Source: Clostridium oryzae
Lineage (GTDB): Bacteria > Bacillota > Clostridia > Clostridiales > Clostridiaceae
NCBI RefSeq assembly: GCF_002029235.1
Contig: NZ_MZGV01000013.1
Span: 1 to 64,000, forward strand
Length of the DNA stretch: 64,000 nt
Direction of reading: 5' to 3'
Positions 1 to 9,850 of the stretch are shown in pieces; positions within the stretch are counted from its first letter, which is position 1; every line of letters starts with the position of its first letter. The translations under genes were made by a program, and so were the position numbers. Under the pieces are notes generated by a model. It was not told the origin of the DNA and ran no database searches. It saw only the letters and a program-made list of their open reading frames with translations.

Positions 1-134
1 AAATATTAATTGTATAGATGAAAATAGGATGAGGGAGAATTCCTCAAAGATGTCTCCTACCTCTATACTACAAAAAAGATAAGTTTATAACCAGTTTTAC
101 TTGGCTATAAACATATTATACGAGGTGATACATC
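1..134 (+). other. Intergenic leader before the ABC importer
   Basis: No gene is visible. The only clear signal is a strong SD (GAGGTGAT, 122-129) five bases before the TTG start of the first permease. An imperfect inverted repeat lies at about 85-110. The solute-binding protein expected for this importer is not in the window and may lie upstream. Confidence 0.5.
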
Positions 135-1139
135 TTGAAGGGTTATAAAAAGTATTACTTTAACAAAATAATGTGGTATCTGTTGACTCTTATTATTGCA
201 GTATTGTTAAACTTCCTTTTGCCGCGTCTAATGCCAGGAAATCCGGTATCAGCCATAGCGGCAAGAACGGCAAATGGTATGACCGACCAAACGGCAGTAC
301 AAAAAGTTTATGAGGATTATGTAAAGACGTTTGGAATAAATAAACCGATGTATGTACAGTTTTTTCAATTTATTAAAAATCTATTTAAGGGAGACCTTGG
401 AGTTTCCTTTATATATTATCCAAGGACTGTATCAGATCTGTTAGCAAAGTCTGTATGGTGGACAATATGCTTGCAGCTGCCTGCAATTATTGTAGGTTGG
501 CTCCTGGGTAATGTTTTGGGTGCTATAGCAGCATACATAAAAGGAGCCTGGGATAAAGCTATACTTCCTGCTTTTTTGTTTTTAAGTAATATGCCAGCAT
601 TTGGCATGGCTATTTTGTTACAATTCTTTTTTGCAGTTTACTTAAAATGGTTTCCTGCTTCATTGGGATATGGATATGATTTAAACCCTAATATGAGTTT
701 TCATTTTATAGGTTCTGTTATCTACCATTATCAACTGCCATTCTGGTCAATTGTGCTTATAACAATCGGAGGACAGGCTATAGGTATGCGTTCAATGTCA
801 ATTTATGAACTTAATGCTGACTATGTTAAATATAGTAGGTTTCTAGGTATAAAGGATAGAAAGATCGTAAAATATGTGTTCAGAAATGCTATGCTTCCTC
901 AGATTACAGGACTTGCATTATCCTTAGGCACTATGGTGGGCGGCGCATTAGTGGCTGAAATGATTTTTAGTTACCCGGGGATTGGTACTACTCTGATGGC
1001 AGCGATAACTGGCAGAGATTATCCTGTTATTTCCGGATGTACCTTGATTATTACGATTATGGTGCTTATTGCTAATCTCCTTGTAGAAATACTTTATGGA
1101 TTCATAGACCCAAGAGTCAAGGCTGTACAGCAGGACTAA
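135..1139 (+). CDS. Oligopeptide/oligosaccharide ABC importer, permease 1 (DppB/OppB type)
   Basis: Inner-membrane permease of a binding-protein-dependent ABC importer. The 334-residue protein has an N-terminal membrane helix (about 12-30), an extracytoplasmic stretch, and a BPD_transp_1 core with the cytoplasmic coupling loop near 230-275 ([15 protein letters not shown]) followed by [16 protein letters not shown]. Length and order fit DppB/OppB. The start is TTG at 135, chosen for the SD at 122-129. It heads a four-gene run (permease, permease, ATPase, ATPase) with short gaps. The family covers peptides and several oligosaccharides. The nearby GH52 beta-xylosidase makes xylo-oligosaccharides a reasonable but unproven substrate. 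Confidence 0.9.
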   Translation: MKGYKKYYFNKIMWYLLTLIIAVLLNFLLPRLMPGNPVSAIAARTANGMTDQTAVQKVYEDYVKTFGINKPMYVQFFQFIKNLFKGDLGVSFIYYPRTVSDLLAKSVWWTICLQLPAIIVGWLLGNVLGAIAAYIKGAWDKAILPAFLFLSNMPAFGMAILLQFFFAVYLKWFPASLGYGYDLNPNMSFHFIGSVIYHYQLPFWSIVLITIGGQAIGMRSMSIYELNADYVKYSRFLGIKDRKIVKYVFRNAMLPQITGLALSLGTMVGGALVAEMIFSYPGIGTTLMAAITGRDYPVISGCTLIITIMVLIANLLVEILYGFIDPRVKAVQQD

Positions 1140-1158
1140 TGAGAGGGGAGATATAGTT

Positions 1159-2400
1159 ATGAAAAATATGATAAGACAGGTATTTCATTCTCCAAAATTT
1201 GTTGTAGGTTTTGTAATCTTTATTGTGTTATTGCTCACAATTATATTCTATCCATTGTTTGTAAGCGCAGACCCGCTAAATATGGTAGGCGGATTATTTT
1301 ACAAACCTGGCACGTACATCTCTGTGAAAGACTCAGTTCAGGCAAAACAATATACCCTAAAGATAAACACTGCTTCAGCAAATTTAAATTCTATATCAAC
1401 TGAGGACAGAAAAAGTATGGCTAATTGGCTTGTTAAGTTTGGAAATGTGAAAAAATCTCAGGTGGATATCAGAAATGTCTCACAGCTCGTTAAACTTTGG
1501 AATAAAAATTATAGTGTCAGTGCAGATCAGACAGGATTGCTTGCTGCTGAAAAGCAGCAATATATAAGGCTTGATACTAAAATAAAAAAATTAGTAAGCA
1601 GCATTCCAATATATATTGCAACTAAAAACAAAAATGGAGAGTTGGAGGCACCATCATCACTTAGTTCTCATGCTTTTGTAAATACAAAGGACCTTTTGAA
1701 TAAGAAAACTTTTGTTTTAGGGACTGATAACTTTGGAAGAGATGTACTTACAGAGCTTGTAGCAGCTATGGGCACATCACTAAAAATAGGATTGGTAGCA
1801 GGAACTATAGCTACACTAATTGGATTGCTGCTAGGATTATTAGCTGGGTACGTAGGAGGAACATTGGACGACTTTATCATGTTCATAACCAATATATTTA
1901 CTGTTGTTCCATCCTTCATTCTTCTTATATTAATATCGTTTAGTGTGGGGCAAAGTGCAAGAGGGGTTATGCTGACAGCAGCTATTATTGGCTTTACTTC
2001 CTGGCCATGGACTACAAGGTCTGTACGTTCGCAGGTAATTTCATTAAGAAATAGAGACCATGTAAACCTATCCAAACTATCAGGACACAGTCTTCCAAGG
2101 ATTATCTTGACGGATATTCTGCCTTATGTAGCTTCTTATGTGGTTATGGCGTTTATACTTCAGATATCCTCTGGAATTCTTTCTGAAGCGCAGCTTTCTA
2201 TGCTTGGATTAGGACCTGCTACAACTAAGGTTTCTACACTTGGACTTATGATGAATTGGGCTATGGCATATAAAGCTATTCTTACTGGAGCATGGTGGGC
2301 TTTCATACCAGTCATTCTGGCAATAACATTAATATCATTTTCACTTAACTTGATGAATACAGGTCTTGACCAGGTATTCAATCCACAGCTAAGAGATTAA
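1159..2400 (+). CDS. Oligopeptide/oligosaccharide ABC importer, permease 2 (DppC/OppC type)
   Basis: Second permease of the importer. At 413 residues it is about 100 longer than a typical DppC. A long extracytoplasmic insert of roughly 130 residues lies between the first helix (about 13-35) and the transport core, which starts near [15 protein letters not shown] (residue 185). That insert is seen in some Firmicute OppC-like proteins and could contact the solute-binding protein. The coupling loop ([21 protein letters not shown]) and the C-terminal core helices are present. An SD (GAGAGGGGAG) precedes ATG 1159, and the gap to the previous gene is only 19 bases, so the two are co-transcribed. 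Confidence 0.88.
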   Translation: MKNMIRQVFHSPKFVVGFVIFIVLLLTIIFYPLFVSADPLNMVGGLFYKPGTYISVKDSVQAKQYTLKINTASANLNSISTEDRKSMANWLVKFGNVKKSQVDIRNVSQLVKLWNKNYSVSADQTGLLAAEKQQYIRLDTKIKKLVSSIPIYIATKNKNGELEAPSSLSSHAFVNTKDLLNKKTFVLGTDNFGRDVLTELVAAMGTSLKIGLVAGTIATLIGLLLGLLAGYVGGTLDDFIMFITNIFTVVPSFILLILISFSVGQSARGVMLTAAIIGFTSWPWTTRSVRSQVISLRNRDHVNLSKLSGHSLPRIILTDILPYVASYVVMAFILQISSGILSEAQLSMLGLGPATTKVSTLGLMMNWAMAYKAILTGAWWAFIPVILAITLISFSLNLMNTGLDQVFNPQLRD

Positions 2401-2410
2401 GGAGTCAGTT

Positions 2411-3418
2411 ATGGGAAAAATAATGTTAGAAGTTAATAAATTAAATACAAAATATATAACCAGACTAAGAGAAGATGTCTACGCAGTTAACGATGTTTCA
2501 TTAAAGATTGAAGAAGGTAAATCCCTTGGTATAGCTGGTGAATCTGGTTGCGGTAAATCTACGCTAGCCCTCAGTTTAATGGGATATTACTTCGCTCCGC
2601 TTCATTACATTAGCGGAGATATTATCATTGATGGAAAAAATATTTCCAATATGAAGCCAGATGAGGTGCGTAAGCAAATTTTAGGAAATGAAATTGCATA
2701 TATTCCTCAGGCAGCCATGAACGCACTAAACCCAACGCAGAAAATAATAAGTTTAATTGAAGATGTTATCAGGGCACATAATCCTAAGACACCAAAGAAA
2801 GATATTTATGACCTTGCTAGGGAAAGATTTGAGCTTCTAGGACTTCCTGCTGAAGTGCTGCAAAAACATGCTGTGGAATTATCAGGGGGGATGAAGCAGC
2901 GTACAGTCATTGCAATTTCAACTATTCTTTCTCCTAAGGTTCTTATTGCCGACGAACCATCATCAGCACTTGATGTTACCTCTCAAAAGATGGTTATCAA
3001 GATGCTGAGAAACTTAATGGAAAAAGGTTTTATTAAGTCAATGATCTTTATTACTCATGAGCTTCCGCTGCTTTATAATGTAACCAATGATATCATGGTT
3101 ATGTATGCAGGGCAGATTGTAGAGAAAGGAAATGCTAAGGAAATGGTATTTGATCCTATGCACCCGTATTCTAATGGACTTATGGGATCAATCATAGTAC
3201 CAGAGATGGGAATAAAGAACAATAAGCTTACGGTAATACCGGGAACTCCTCCAAATTTGAAGCACCCGCCGGAAGGCTGTAGATTTGCAGAGCGCTGTAA
3301 ATATGCTGATTCGGATTGCAGACAAAAGAAAATTCCTGAACGCGAGTTTGGTAATGGGAGAATGTATCGATGTATTCATTCAATAGAGGAGCTTAAGGAG
3401 GTTTATGCAGATGAGTAG
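2411..3418 (+). CDS. Oligopeptide/oligosaccharide ABC importer, ATPase 1 (DppD/OppD type)
   Basis: Cytoplasmic ATPase that powers the importer. Walker [10 protein letters not shown] is near residue 46, the signature [10 protein letters not shown] near 157, Walker [13 protein letters not shown] near 178 and the switch His in FITHELPL. The C-terminal oligo_HPY extension ([17 protein letters not shown]) with clustered Cys residues is the mark of OppD/DppD proteins and may hold a metal cluster. The length of 335 residues is normal. It follows permease 2 by ten bases and overlaps the next ORF reading by 14 bases. Confidence 0.9.
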   Translation: MGKIMLEVNKLNTKYITRLREDVYAVNDVSLKIEEGKSLGIAGESGCGKSTLALSLMGYYFAPLHYISGDIIIDGKNISNMKPDEVRKQILGNEIAYIPQAAMNALNPTQKIISLIEDVIRAHNPKTPKKDIYDLARERFELLGLPAEVLQKHAVELSGGMKQRTVIAISTILSPKVLIADEPSSALDVTSQKMVIKMLRNLMEKGFIKSMIFITHELPLLYNVTNDIMVMYAGQIVEKGNAKEMVFDPMHPYSNGLMGSIIVPEMGIKNNKLTVIPGTPPNLKHPPEGCRFAERCKYADSDCRQKKIPEREFGNGRMYRCIHSIEELKEVYADE

Positions 3419-4229
3419 TGAAAAAAATGTTTCCTGTTTAAGCGGCAAAGGATTGACTAAGATATTTGGTAATAGCAGAACGAGGACTGTGGCTGTAGAT
3501 CATGTAGATTTTGATTTTTCTAAAGGAGAGGTTATTTCTATTGTAGGTGAGAGTGGAAGCGGTAAGACTACTTTCTCTAAAATGATTCTAGGCCTCACCA
3601 GTATCTCAGAAGGAGAAATTTATTTCGATGGAAAGATAAGAGATATATCGTCACGCAAAAAGAGAGAGAATTATTGGAAAGAGATACAAGCTGTATTTCA
3701 AGATCCTTTTGCATCTTTTAACATGTTTTACAAGATAGATTCAGTACTTTTAGACTGCATTAACATGAGAGGCGGCAAGCACTTGCCCAAAGAGAAAAAG
3801 CGCGAGCTTATGACGGAGGCTTGCAGCTTTGTAAATTTAAAGTTTGATGAGCTTACAAATAAATATCCGTTTGAATTATCAGGCGGTCAGATGCAGCGTC
3901 TTATGATCGCGAGAATTTTTCTGCTTAAGCCTAAAATTCTTATTGCAGATGAACCTACATCCATGGTAGATGCATGTTCTAGGGCAACTATACTCGATAT
4001 GCTGTTAAAACTACGTAGCGAGAACAATATGACAATTGTATTCATTACACATGATATTGGTTTAGCATACTATGTATCTGATACTGTGTATATAATGGAA
4101 CATGGTAAATTTGTAGAGCATGGTAATGCAGACGATGTTATTTTAAAACCTAAAGAAAAGTACACAAAGCGACTTATAAGTGATGTACCTAAGATTTATG
4201 AGAAATGGGATTTGTCAACGGTGGGGTAG
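3405..4229 (+). CDS. Oligopeptide/oligosaccharide ABC importer, ATPase 2 (DppF/OppF type)
   Basis: Second ATPase subunit, 274 residues. Walker [10 protein letters not shown], signature [10 protein letters not shown], Walker [13 protein letters not shown] and switch [11 protein letters not shown] are all intact. The oligo_HPY tail is reduced compared with ATPase 1, which is common in OppF partners. The listed start at 3405 gives [11 protein letters not shown] 3411 (MSSEKN) is equally possible, since the SD AAGGAGG ends at about 3402. It is the last gene of the importer operon and runs into a converging terminator at about 4296-4352. Confidence 0.88.
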   Translation: MQMSSEKNVSCLSGKGLTKIFGNSRTRTVAVDHVDFDFSKGEVISIVGESGSGKTTFSKMILGLTSISEGEIYFDGKIRDISSRKKRENYWKEIQAVFQDPFASFNMFYKIDSVLLDCINMRGGKHLPKEKKRELMTEACSFVNLKFDELTNKYPFELSGGQMQRLMIARIFLLKPKILIADEPTSMVDACSRATILDMLLKLRSENNMTIVFITHDIGLAYYVSDTVYIMEHGKFVEHGNADDVILKPKEKYTKRLISDVPKIYEKWDLSTVG

Positions 4230-4295
4230 ATTAGTTTTCTGCAATTTGAAAAGTAGTAAAAATTAAATGCAATATTGTTATGATTTTATAAGAGT

Positions 4296-4352
4296 AAAGA
4301 GAAAGGAGTAGAATGAAGGCGGAAATTTCATCCTTCTCTTTTCTCTCTTTTA
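4296..4352. terminator. Bidirectional terminator between converging genes
   Basis: An A/G-rich arm (AAAGAGAAAGGA) pairs with a T/C-rich arm (TCCTTCTCTTT), with an inner TGAA/TTCA stem. T-rich sequence follows on the plus side. It separates the importer operon from the DUF3189 gene on the other strand. Confidence 0.6.
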
Positions 4353-4805
4353 TACAAGTTTTTCTTTAGTTTGTCTAACCATGTTAGCTATATTCATATA
4401 TGCCTGTTGCGTTCCTTTGGTTACTATTGGTCTTCCAAACCATATCCAATGCAGTTTTCTTGAAGTATATCCGCCTATGTTCATAAGAAGATTCACAGTA
4501 GGTTTTGTGTCTACTATATATAAGCCTTCTGTACTTCCATTAATCATCGAATACATATCAGAAACTGCTGGTATTACCAGTTGGGGTACATACTGTCTTG
4601 CCAGTGTATAAATCTTATTCTTCTTTTCATCTTCACCTATAAATATTAAGCGTCCCATCTGATTCTTTTCAATTTTATCGAAGGTTGGCAGTGCTAATAA
4701 TTCTTCTTTACTTGGCACTCTGTCCATTGGTAGTTTGTTGATATGTATATTGGCAGCTACTGCTGTAGAGTGTGCACCTCCAACGTCGTGATATATTACT
4801 ATCAT
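4350..4805 (-). CDS. DUF3189 family protein
   Basis: 151 residues starting MIVIYHDVGGAHSTAVAAN, which I recognise as the DUF3189 family common in Clostridia. The function is unknown; it is a small cytoplasmic alpha/beta protein. A longer reading from 4844 is possible, but ATG at 4805 has a good SD (GGTGA, five bases upstream), so I use it. The gene converges on the importer operon and does not share its promoter. No catalytic motif is assigned. Confidence 0.75.
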   Translation of the reverse strand: MIVIYHDVGGAHSTAVAANIHINKLPMDRVPSKEELLALPTFDKIEKNQMGRLIFIGEDEKKNKIYTLARQYVPQLVIPAVSDMYSMINGSTEGLYIVDTKPTVNLLMNIGGYTSRKLHWIWFGRPIVTKGTQQAYMNIANMVRQTKEKLV

Positions 4806-4993
4806 TACTTCACCTACTTTATATTTATAGAACATAAAGGACAATAGCTAGTCAAACAATTTTGTTTAATTTCAAGTATTCTCCTATGCTTCTAAAAATA
4901 TTATTAGACATAATAGAAAATATATTCATAATATTTGTGTTACAAGTGCTTAATGAACGGATCAATCTCCGTAGTGCCACAACATTTCATTTT

Positions 4994-5830
4994 TTATTTA
5001 CCTCTTAGGCTTGAGGGGGTTATGCTTTTTATTGATTTAAAGGCTCTATTAAAGCTGCGTATGCTGTTAAATCCGCTTTCCAAGGCAATATCTGTAAGCG
5101 ATTTATCCGTATTTAATATCATATTTTCCGCCTTCAATACCCTTAACGTATTAAGGTAAGTTTTTAGATTAGTTCCCGTTACGTTATTAAAAGTCTTACT
5201 CAAGTTGTAGGGGTCTATATTACAATGTGCTGCTATATCTCTCAGTGAAATATCTGATGAGAAATTCTCTTCTATATATATTAATACTTGCTGCAATATT
5301 TCTAGATTTTTAGAATAATTGTTTTCATTTTTGCTGCTGCTATCAGTATTTAGGTTTCTTAAAAGAATACCACAGATTTCATTAAGGTAGGCTTTAATAA
5401 AGAATTCCGAGTAAGGATTGATGTTTGCATTTTTTTCGGCATTAATTTTCATAAGGATATTTTCTATTTTTGATAGATTGCACTTCCTAATTACGTCTTT
5501 CTTAATCAAAGGAGATTTAAAATGTCCTTTGGGAGGCCATTTAGCAGGCAAGCCGATAAATTCCATGCTAAACACCAACAGCATAATTTTCGAACAACGG
5601 TTGGTACTGTCGTAATAATGAATGTCGCCACTGCTTAAAATAAGCATATCTCCTGATTCTAAGAAGTACTTTTCATTGTTAACTCCAGCCATTATACTGC
5701 CTTCTTTAACATAGGCTAGCTCAAAATCGTTATGCCAATGGGCAGCATAGCTAAAATCAGTATTCTCGTAAATGGACATCTGAATACTGTCATATAGCAC
5801 ATTTAATCTATTTTCATAATAAAATTGCAT
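4994..5830 (-). CDS. AraC-family transcriptional regulator
   Basis: 278 residues. The N-terminal half is cupin-like (HWHNDFELAYVKEGSIMAGVNN, about 32-55), a sugar-sensing fold. The C-terminal 100 residues contain two helix-turn-helix motifs (ISLRDIAAHCNIDPYNLSKTF and SLTDIALESGFNSIRSFNRAF) typical of AraC/XylS proteins. It lies between the importer genes and the GH52 beta-xylosidase on the same strand as the latter, so control of xylo-oligosaccharide genes is a reasonable inference. Its C terminus is about 145 bases from the DUF3189 gene. Confidence 0.88.
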   Translation of the reverse strand: MQFYYENRLNVLYDSIQMSIYENTDFSYAAHWHNDFELAYVKEGSIMAGVNNEKYFLESGDMLILSSGDIHYYDSTNRCSKIMLLVFSMEFIGLPAKWPPKGHFKSPLIKKDVIRKCNLSKIENILMKINAEKNANINPYSEFFIKAYLNEICGILLRNLNTDSSSKNENNYSKNLEILQQVLIYIEENFSSDISLRDIAAHCNIDPYNLSKTFNNVTGTNLKTYLNTLRVLKAENMILNTDKSLTDIALESGFNSIRSFNRAFKSIKSITPSSLRGK

Positions 5831-6149
5831 AACGCCACCTACTTACATAATGTTTTAATGAGGAATGAAAAATTAGAAATAAAGGTTAAAATTCACCTAT
5901 GCAGAATTTCCTCCAAATATATCTATTGTTTGAGCTTATTATATTTTATTAACCAATTTTTGTCTAGCTGTTATAAGCTTTATAATCAGTATTGAAATAT
6001 ATTAAAGCAGAGAAAAATGAAGCTAAAAATAAAAGCTTTAGGTTGGCTCTATAAAAATAAAGTGCTATTGCTGTTTAGCAATAGCACTTTTATGATTCTG
6101 AATAATTAATAGTGAAGAATCAATTAAAATTGAAGCCGCTATAAAATTT
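5831..6149. other. Intergenic region between AraC regulator and beta-xylosidase
   Basis: Apart from the terminator hairpin at 6059-6090 there is only AT-rich sequence, presumably with the promoter of the AraC gene near its right-hand start. No ORF or further structure is supported. Confidence 0.5.
6059..6090 (-). terminator. Terminator of the beta-xylosidase gene
   Basis: Perfect 14-base stem AAAGTGCTATTGCT / AGCAATAGCACTTT with a four-base loop, flanked by A-rich sequence on the left and T-rich on the right. It can act in both directions but lies 60 bases past the stop of the minus-strand GH52 gene. Confidence 0.85.
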
Positions 6150-8249
6150 CTATTCTTCTAGCCATAATATGCTTGTGACCCCTCTTGGATAATACTTACT
6201 GCCGGTAGCTACGCCGGAAATCATTTGGTCGCTCCAGCAATAGAAACTTTCTTTGGGGTGTAAAAGCCAATTTACATGAGCAGCATCTGCCTCAGCTGAT
6301 CCTGTGTAGTCGAAATGAAGTATTTCCCGTGCAATAAACTGACATAAATAAATCTTACTAAGCCAGGAATTATTGCTAGTAGAAGAAAGCTTCCAGCCAC
6401 CATCTTCAAATAGGCAAGTTCCCTTTACAAGTATTATTTTAAGATGTTTCTTTAAAGCTTTTATATACGCTCCAAATTTTCCGTTTTCATCCAAAGCCTC
6501 TTTATTTCCTGTAAAATAAGGGAAGACAAGGCCTTCAATAGCTGGAATGATTTTTGAGTCATTACTATTTTCAAGTACAGCAGGTATGTAGCCGCCTTCT
6601 GTAACATGGGCAACCAATGTTGCAGCGCATCTTTCAGCCTGCTTACCAGCTTCTTCTGAAAGATCAGATAAATTATTTTCAGCAAATATTTTTTCTAGAG
6701 CTACATAAGATGCCCAACACTTGCCTGCCAAGTAAATATTATTTCTTGCCTGTCCCAAAGAGACATCTAAACTATCGTAAGTTGTAATCTCTGCTCCTCC
6801 CATTACTCTGCTCGAATCAAGTTTCATTATTCCTGTTCTCTTTTCTGCGTCTGGATGATCTCTATTTACCATACTCTTAAAGCATTCCGTCAACAGATTT
6901 AGATTTTGTTTTAGCCATTCCTTATCCTTTGTATTCTCCAAATAAACGGCGGCACAGCATACCCAGTTGGTGAGCTGCTCATGAGTCATATGAGAAAAGC
7001 ATCCGCTTATTCCGTATTTTTCATATGAGGAATAATTCTTTCTAGAGAATACATTGGTTATTCCCATGTCGTGAGTAAAACTTATTCCACCTGGATATTG
7101 TTTATCGTCATCAGGGAAGCTAACTGTATCATAATAACTGTAGCGTTTTGAGAACATATCGAGTTCGTTTTTAACCGTCCAAGGATTAAATTTTAATTCA
7201 TAGAACAGCTGATCCACGGTAAGATCGAAGGTATTCATCATTCTGTATTCACCTTCATTAACTACCCAGATAGCCTTACTTTCATGCTCCAATAATTCTG
7301 TACTCCCATAGTAACTTCTTATGGAGTGGCTGAGCATGAACTTTTGATCCTCAGATAGTTTTGAATCATATACCAGGGCATTGCCTTTTTTGCAGTTTTC
7401 AACTAATTCATCAAAATTATCTAAGGAATAAGTTAATACTTCTTCGATATTTTTGAAATAACGAGTGTAATAATAGCTTGTGTCCATGCCGGAGGTAGCT
7501 ATCCCTTGACGATAGAAGCTGACAGCAAACTTAAAGGTACGTTTCTCTCCTGGAAGCACTTCCATTACTAATGCACCTAGTGAACCTAAGCCAAAGGTCC
7601 AATTTTCCGTTAGCTTTTCCGAAAGCAAGTCCTTTATGTTAAAACTCAAAGCAGATTTTACACTTTTGTCTTTAGTACCAATACCTGTGATTCTACCCTG
7701 AGCCACACCTATAATATTATCTTCAGTGGTATAATCAACCTTTCGCATACCACTATAGATATCATTACCTTCATAGCCAAAGACTGCTCTTCTCTTTTTA
7801 TCATGGTTACTGTTATCTATTGTTATCTCCACAAATACAGAGGGAACAATAACTTTCTTCAATTCCTCTTCTGAAGCTGAGCTAGGATCAGGCACTGAAG
7901 TAACTGGGGAATATATAGTAAACTTTAAATCACCTGCTTCAAAAGAATCGGTGCATAATTTAAAGTCTCTTATAATATCTTTATCAGCGTAAGTCGAAAT
8001 AAAGCTTTTCTTATCTTCCTCTTCAGTCTTTTCTAAATCATAACGTTTAGATTCGTCTTCTGATTCCTCAAAGAAAGGCAGAAAATTATAACTTCCTCCT
8101 TCAACTGTTTCAAGTCCAATAAATATGTTTTGCTTAGCAGGCCCTGCAAGCTCTAGACCAAGGCCACCGCCGTTACCCTTGAAACCCAAAGTGAAGCTGG
8201 AGAAGGCACCTATGGGTGAATGGTGTGCATTAAAAAATATATTGCTCAT
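6150..8249 (-). CDS. GH52 beta-xylosidase
   Basis: 699 residues, the normal size for glycoside hydrolase family 52. It begins NIFFNAHHSPIGAFSSFTLG, the hallmark N terminus of the family. The segment VNEGEYRMMNTFDLTVDQ (about 330-347) holds the expected nucleophile Glu, and TTYDSLD (about 489-495) holds the expected acid/base Asp. Family enzymes cut xylose from the non-reducing end of xylo-oligosaccharides with retention. No signal peptide is seen, so the enzyme is cytoplasmic and would act on imported oligosaccharides. This fits the Opp-type importer and AraC regulator next to it. SD AGGAGG lies just upstream of the start. Confidence 0.93.
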   Translation of the reverse strand: MSNIFFNAHHSPIGAFSSFTLGFKGNGGGLGLELAGPAKQNIFIGLETVEGGSYNFLPFFEESEDESKRYDLEKTEEEDKKSFISTYADKDIIRDFKLCTDSFEAGDLKFTIYSPVTSVPDPSSASEEELKKVIVPSVFVEITIDNSNHDKKRRAVFGYEGNDIYSGMRKVDYTTEDNIIGVAQGRITGIGTKDKSVKSALSFNIKDLLSEKLTENWTFGLGSLGALVMEVLPGEKRTFKFAVSFYRQGIATSGMDTSYYYTRYFKNIEEVLTYSLDNFDELVENCKKGNALVYDSKLSEDQKFMLSHSIRSYYGSTELLEHESKAIWVVNEGEYRMMNTFDLTVDQLFYELKFNPWTVKNELDMFSKRYSYYDTVSFPDDDKQYPGGISFTHDMGITNVFSRKNYSSYEKYGISGCFSHMTHEQLTNWVCCAAVYLENTKDKEWLKQNLNLLTECFKSMVNRDHPDAEKRTGIMKLDSSRVMGGAEITTYDSLDVSLGQARNNIYLAGKCWASYVALEKIFAENNLSDLSEEAGKQAERCAATLVAHVTEGGYIPAVLENSNDSKIIPAIEGLVFPYFTGNKEALDENGKFGAYIKALKKHLKIILVKGTCLFEDGGWKLSSTSNNSWLSKIYLCQFIAREILHFDYTGSAEADAAHVNWLLHPKESFYCWSDQMISGVATGSKYYPRGVTSILWLEE

Positions 8250-8531
8250 ATAAATTCCTCCTGAATAAAAATAATCATGCTTGTATGAAAAAAGTATATA
8301 CTAATTAACACTATAAATCTCGTCACAATTACTTTATATACAGGACAAAAATTGGTGAAATAAATTTGATGTATAGAAATTAATTTTTATCAGCTGGAAT
8401 TAGGTTCTAGAGCTGAAAATTGAAATTATAAATGATATATCCCCAAGATTGGAGAAAATAATCCTGTATACTACTAAAATGGTATCTCTAACATAGTGAA
8501 AAATTGGATGAACAGTAAATATACATAAATA

Positions 8532-8562
8532 ATTGTCAACCAATAATTGGTAACAATGTATA
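8532..8562 (+). promoter_or_regulatory. Promoter with internal dyad before EPS regulator 1
   Basis: TTGTCA (8533-8538), 18 bases, then TGTATA (8557-8562). The spacer contains an interrupted inverted repeat ATTGT..CCAAT a ATTGG..ACAAT (8532-8557), a good operator for a dimeric regulator. The promoter call is by eye only. Confidence 0.5.
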
Positions 8563-8675
8563 GACATGCATATTTCGTGATGCTAAAATATATACATATT
8601 AAATTCCGGCGCTGTTGAGCATACTTAAGCATATTTATGCAGATACATACAATTTTATACTCGGAAATAAAGAAA

Positions 8676-8760
8676 CACATCCTCTATCTGGGCACCTTGG
8701 ATGTGCGGAGTTAATGGTGCAACCGGCCAGTATATACATAGATGGTCGGTTTTTGTTTTG
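8676..8760 (+). promoter_or_regulatory. Attenuator-like leader RNA before EPS regulator 1
   Basis: A stem CACATCC (8676-8682) / GGATGTG (8699-8705) is followed by a terminator-like stem ACCGGCC (8722-8728) / GGTCGGT (8744-8750) and a T-rich run. GGCACC (8691-8696) in the first loop can pair with GGTGC (8716-8720), giving an alternative or pseudoknotted fold. It ends about 40 bases before the start of the regulator. I do not recognise a known riboswitch class. Confidence 0.5.
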
Positions 8761-8797
8761 TAATAATATTAATATCTATTTTGGGGGAAAATTAAAA

Positions 8798-9433
8798 ATG
8801 AGAACGATAATAATATCAAATTACGCATTAATACGAGAAGGGTTATGCTCTATTATTTCTAGGTATGACAATGTAAACATTGATGCCGTGGCGGAGAAGA
8901 TGAGTCAGGTGATTGGCTCAGTAAGGACAAATGATATAGATATAATATTTCTTGATTTGCATATCTATAATTCAACTGAATTGGACATAATCAAAGAATT
9001 AAAACAACAAGGTATTAGAACGAAAGTTGTAATAATAGACTTTAACAACAGCAAAGAGCTATTTGTAAAAGCGATAAAAATCGGAGTTGAAGGCTACATT
9101 TTGGGAAAATCAAGTGAATCTGAAATATTACATATTGTTGGGCAGATAAATAAAGGCAAAAAGTACTATGATGCATTTTTTATAGATAGTATGATTAACG
9201 AAGAAAAACTAGAAACAGATGATCTAGAACAGTTGACTATTAGAGAAAAAGAGATATTGGGTGAGATAGGAAAAGGGATGACTAATCGCAGGATATCTGA
9301 AAGGCTGCATATTTCAGAAAACACCGTAAAAAAGCACATTTATCACATATTTGAGAAACTCAATATAAAGGACAGAACTCAAGCTGCATTGTTTGCTAAT
9401 AATTGCGGTATAGTAGATAAAAGTGCATGTTAA
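8798..9433 (+). CDS. Atypical NarL/FixJ-type response regulator 1 of the EPS cluster
   Basis: 211 residues: receiver-like domain (1-120) and LuxR-type helix-turn-helix (about 145-205; LTIREKEILGEIGKGMTNRRISERL..ENTVKKHI). Asp53 is at the phosphoacceptor position (IIFLDLH) and a Lys is present in GYILGK. The acidic pair that normally binds Mg near residue 8 is replaced by SNY, so classical phosphorylation is doubtful. ATG 8798 is preferred over upstream reading frames because GGGGGA lies 8 bases before it. No histidine kinase is adjacent. It probably controls the downstream EPS genes. Confidence 0.87.
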   Translation: MRTIIISNYALIREGLCSIISRYDNVNIDAVAEKMSQVIGSVRTNDIDIIFLDLHIYNSTELDIIKELKQQGIRTKVVIIDFNNSKELFVKAIKIGVEGYILGKSSESEILHIVGQINKGKKYYDAFFIDSMINEEKLETDDLEQLTIREKEILGEIGKGMTNRRISERLHISENTVKKHIYHIFEKLNIKDRTQAALFANNCGIVDKSAC

Positions 9434-9850
9434 TAAGAAAATAATTAAATAGGTATTAGTAGTTTTGAGAAAGATAATCTTAATTTGGAAGATTATCTTT
9501 TTATTTTTTGCTTCAGCAATAGTGAAGATATTATCAGGAGTACTACTTGAAAGGTATTGGTGTATCATACTCAGTACCTAAAAGGAGTTAAAAAAAATTA
9601 GACTCAAAGACCATAGAAAATCATTTAATAAATGGTAAAATTAGTCATTAGGAGGTAATTATATATTGAACCTTTGATGTTCAGTATAAATTATTACTTA
9701 TGAATAATGTCACGTTGTAAATAGAGTAATCTTATTAAAATCTTTTTTAGCTTATTTATACGTGGAATGGTCTGATTAATTTTTGCATATATAGGATTAT
9801 TGGCTAAATTAATAACATGAGTTAAGTATTTTTAGGGGGTGTTAAATTTT
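9434..9850 (+). other. Intergenic region between EPS regulator 1 and the sugar transferase
   Basis: It begins with the terminator at 9470-9509. A strong SD-like AGGAGG at about 9651 is followed by a TTG that opens only a three-codon frame (ends TGA at about 9675), possibly a leader peptide or chance. An inverted repeat TGAAC/GTTCA follows. The EPS promoter probably lies in the last 200 bases, but no convincing -35/-10 pair was chosen. Confidence 0.4.
9470..9509 (+). terminator. Terminator after EPS regulator 1
   Basis: Stem AAAGATAATCTT / AAGATTATCTTT (12 bases) with a seven-base loop, followed by a T-rich run. It separates regulator 1 from the sugar transferase, so the two are probably distinct transcription units. 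Confidence 0.85.

Larger units (their letters stand above)
8250..8797. other. Divergent promoter region with a structured leader
   Basis: 548 bases between the beta-xylosidase (minus) and the first EPS regulator (plus). It holds the minus-strand promoter near its left end, a plus-strand promoter with an operator-like dyad (8532-8562), and a leader RNA with a terminator-like stem (8676-8760). A longer reading of the regulator gene from 8615 crosses the leader and is judged non-coding. Confidence 0.6.

Noticed and set aside
8676-8760. Cyclic di-GMP or other known riboswitch
   Set aside because: The conserved core of class I (GCACAGGGCAAACC and tetraloop receptor) is not present, nor could other classes be matched. 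It is left as an unclassified leader.
8615-8797. N-terminal extension of EPS regulator 1
   Set aside because: It would translate through the stem-loops and terminator of the leader. ATG 8798 has a good SD and matches the start of the paralogue at 11925.
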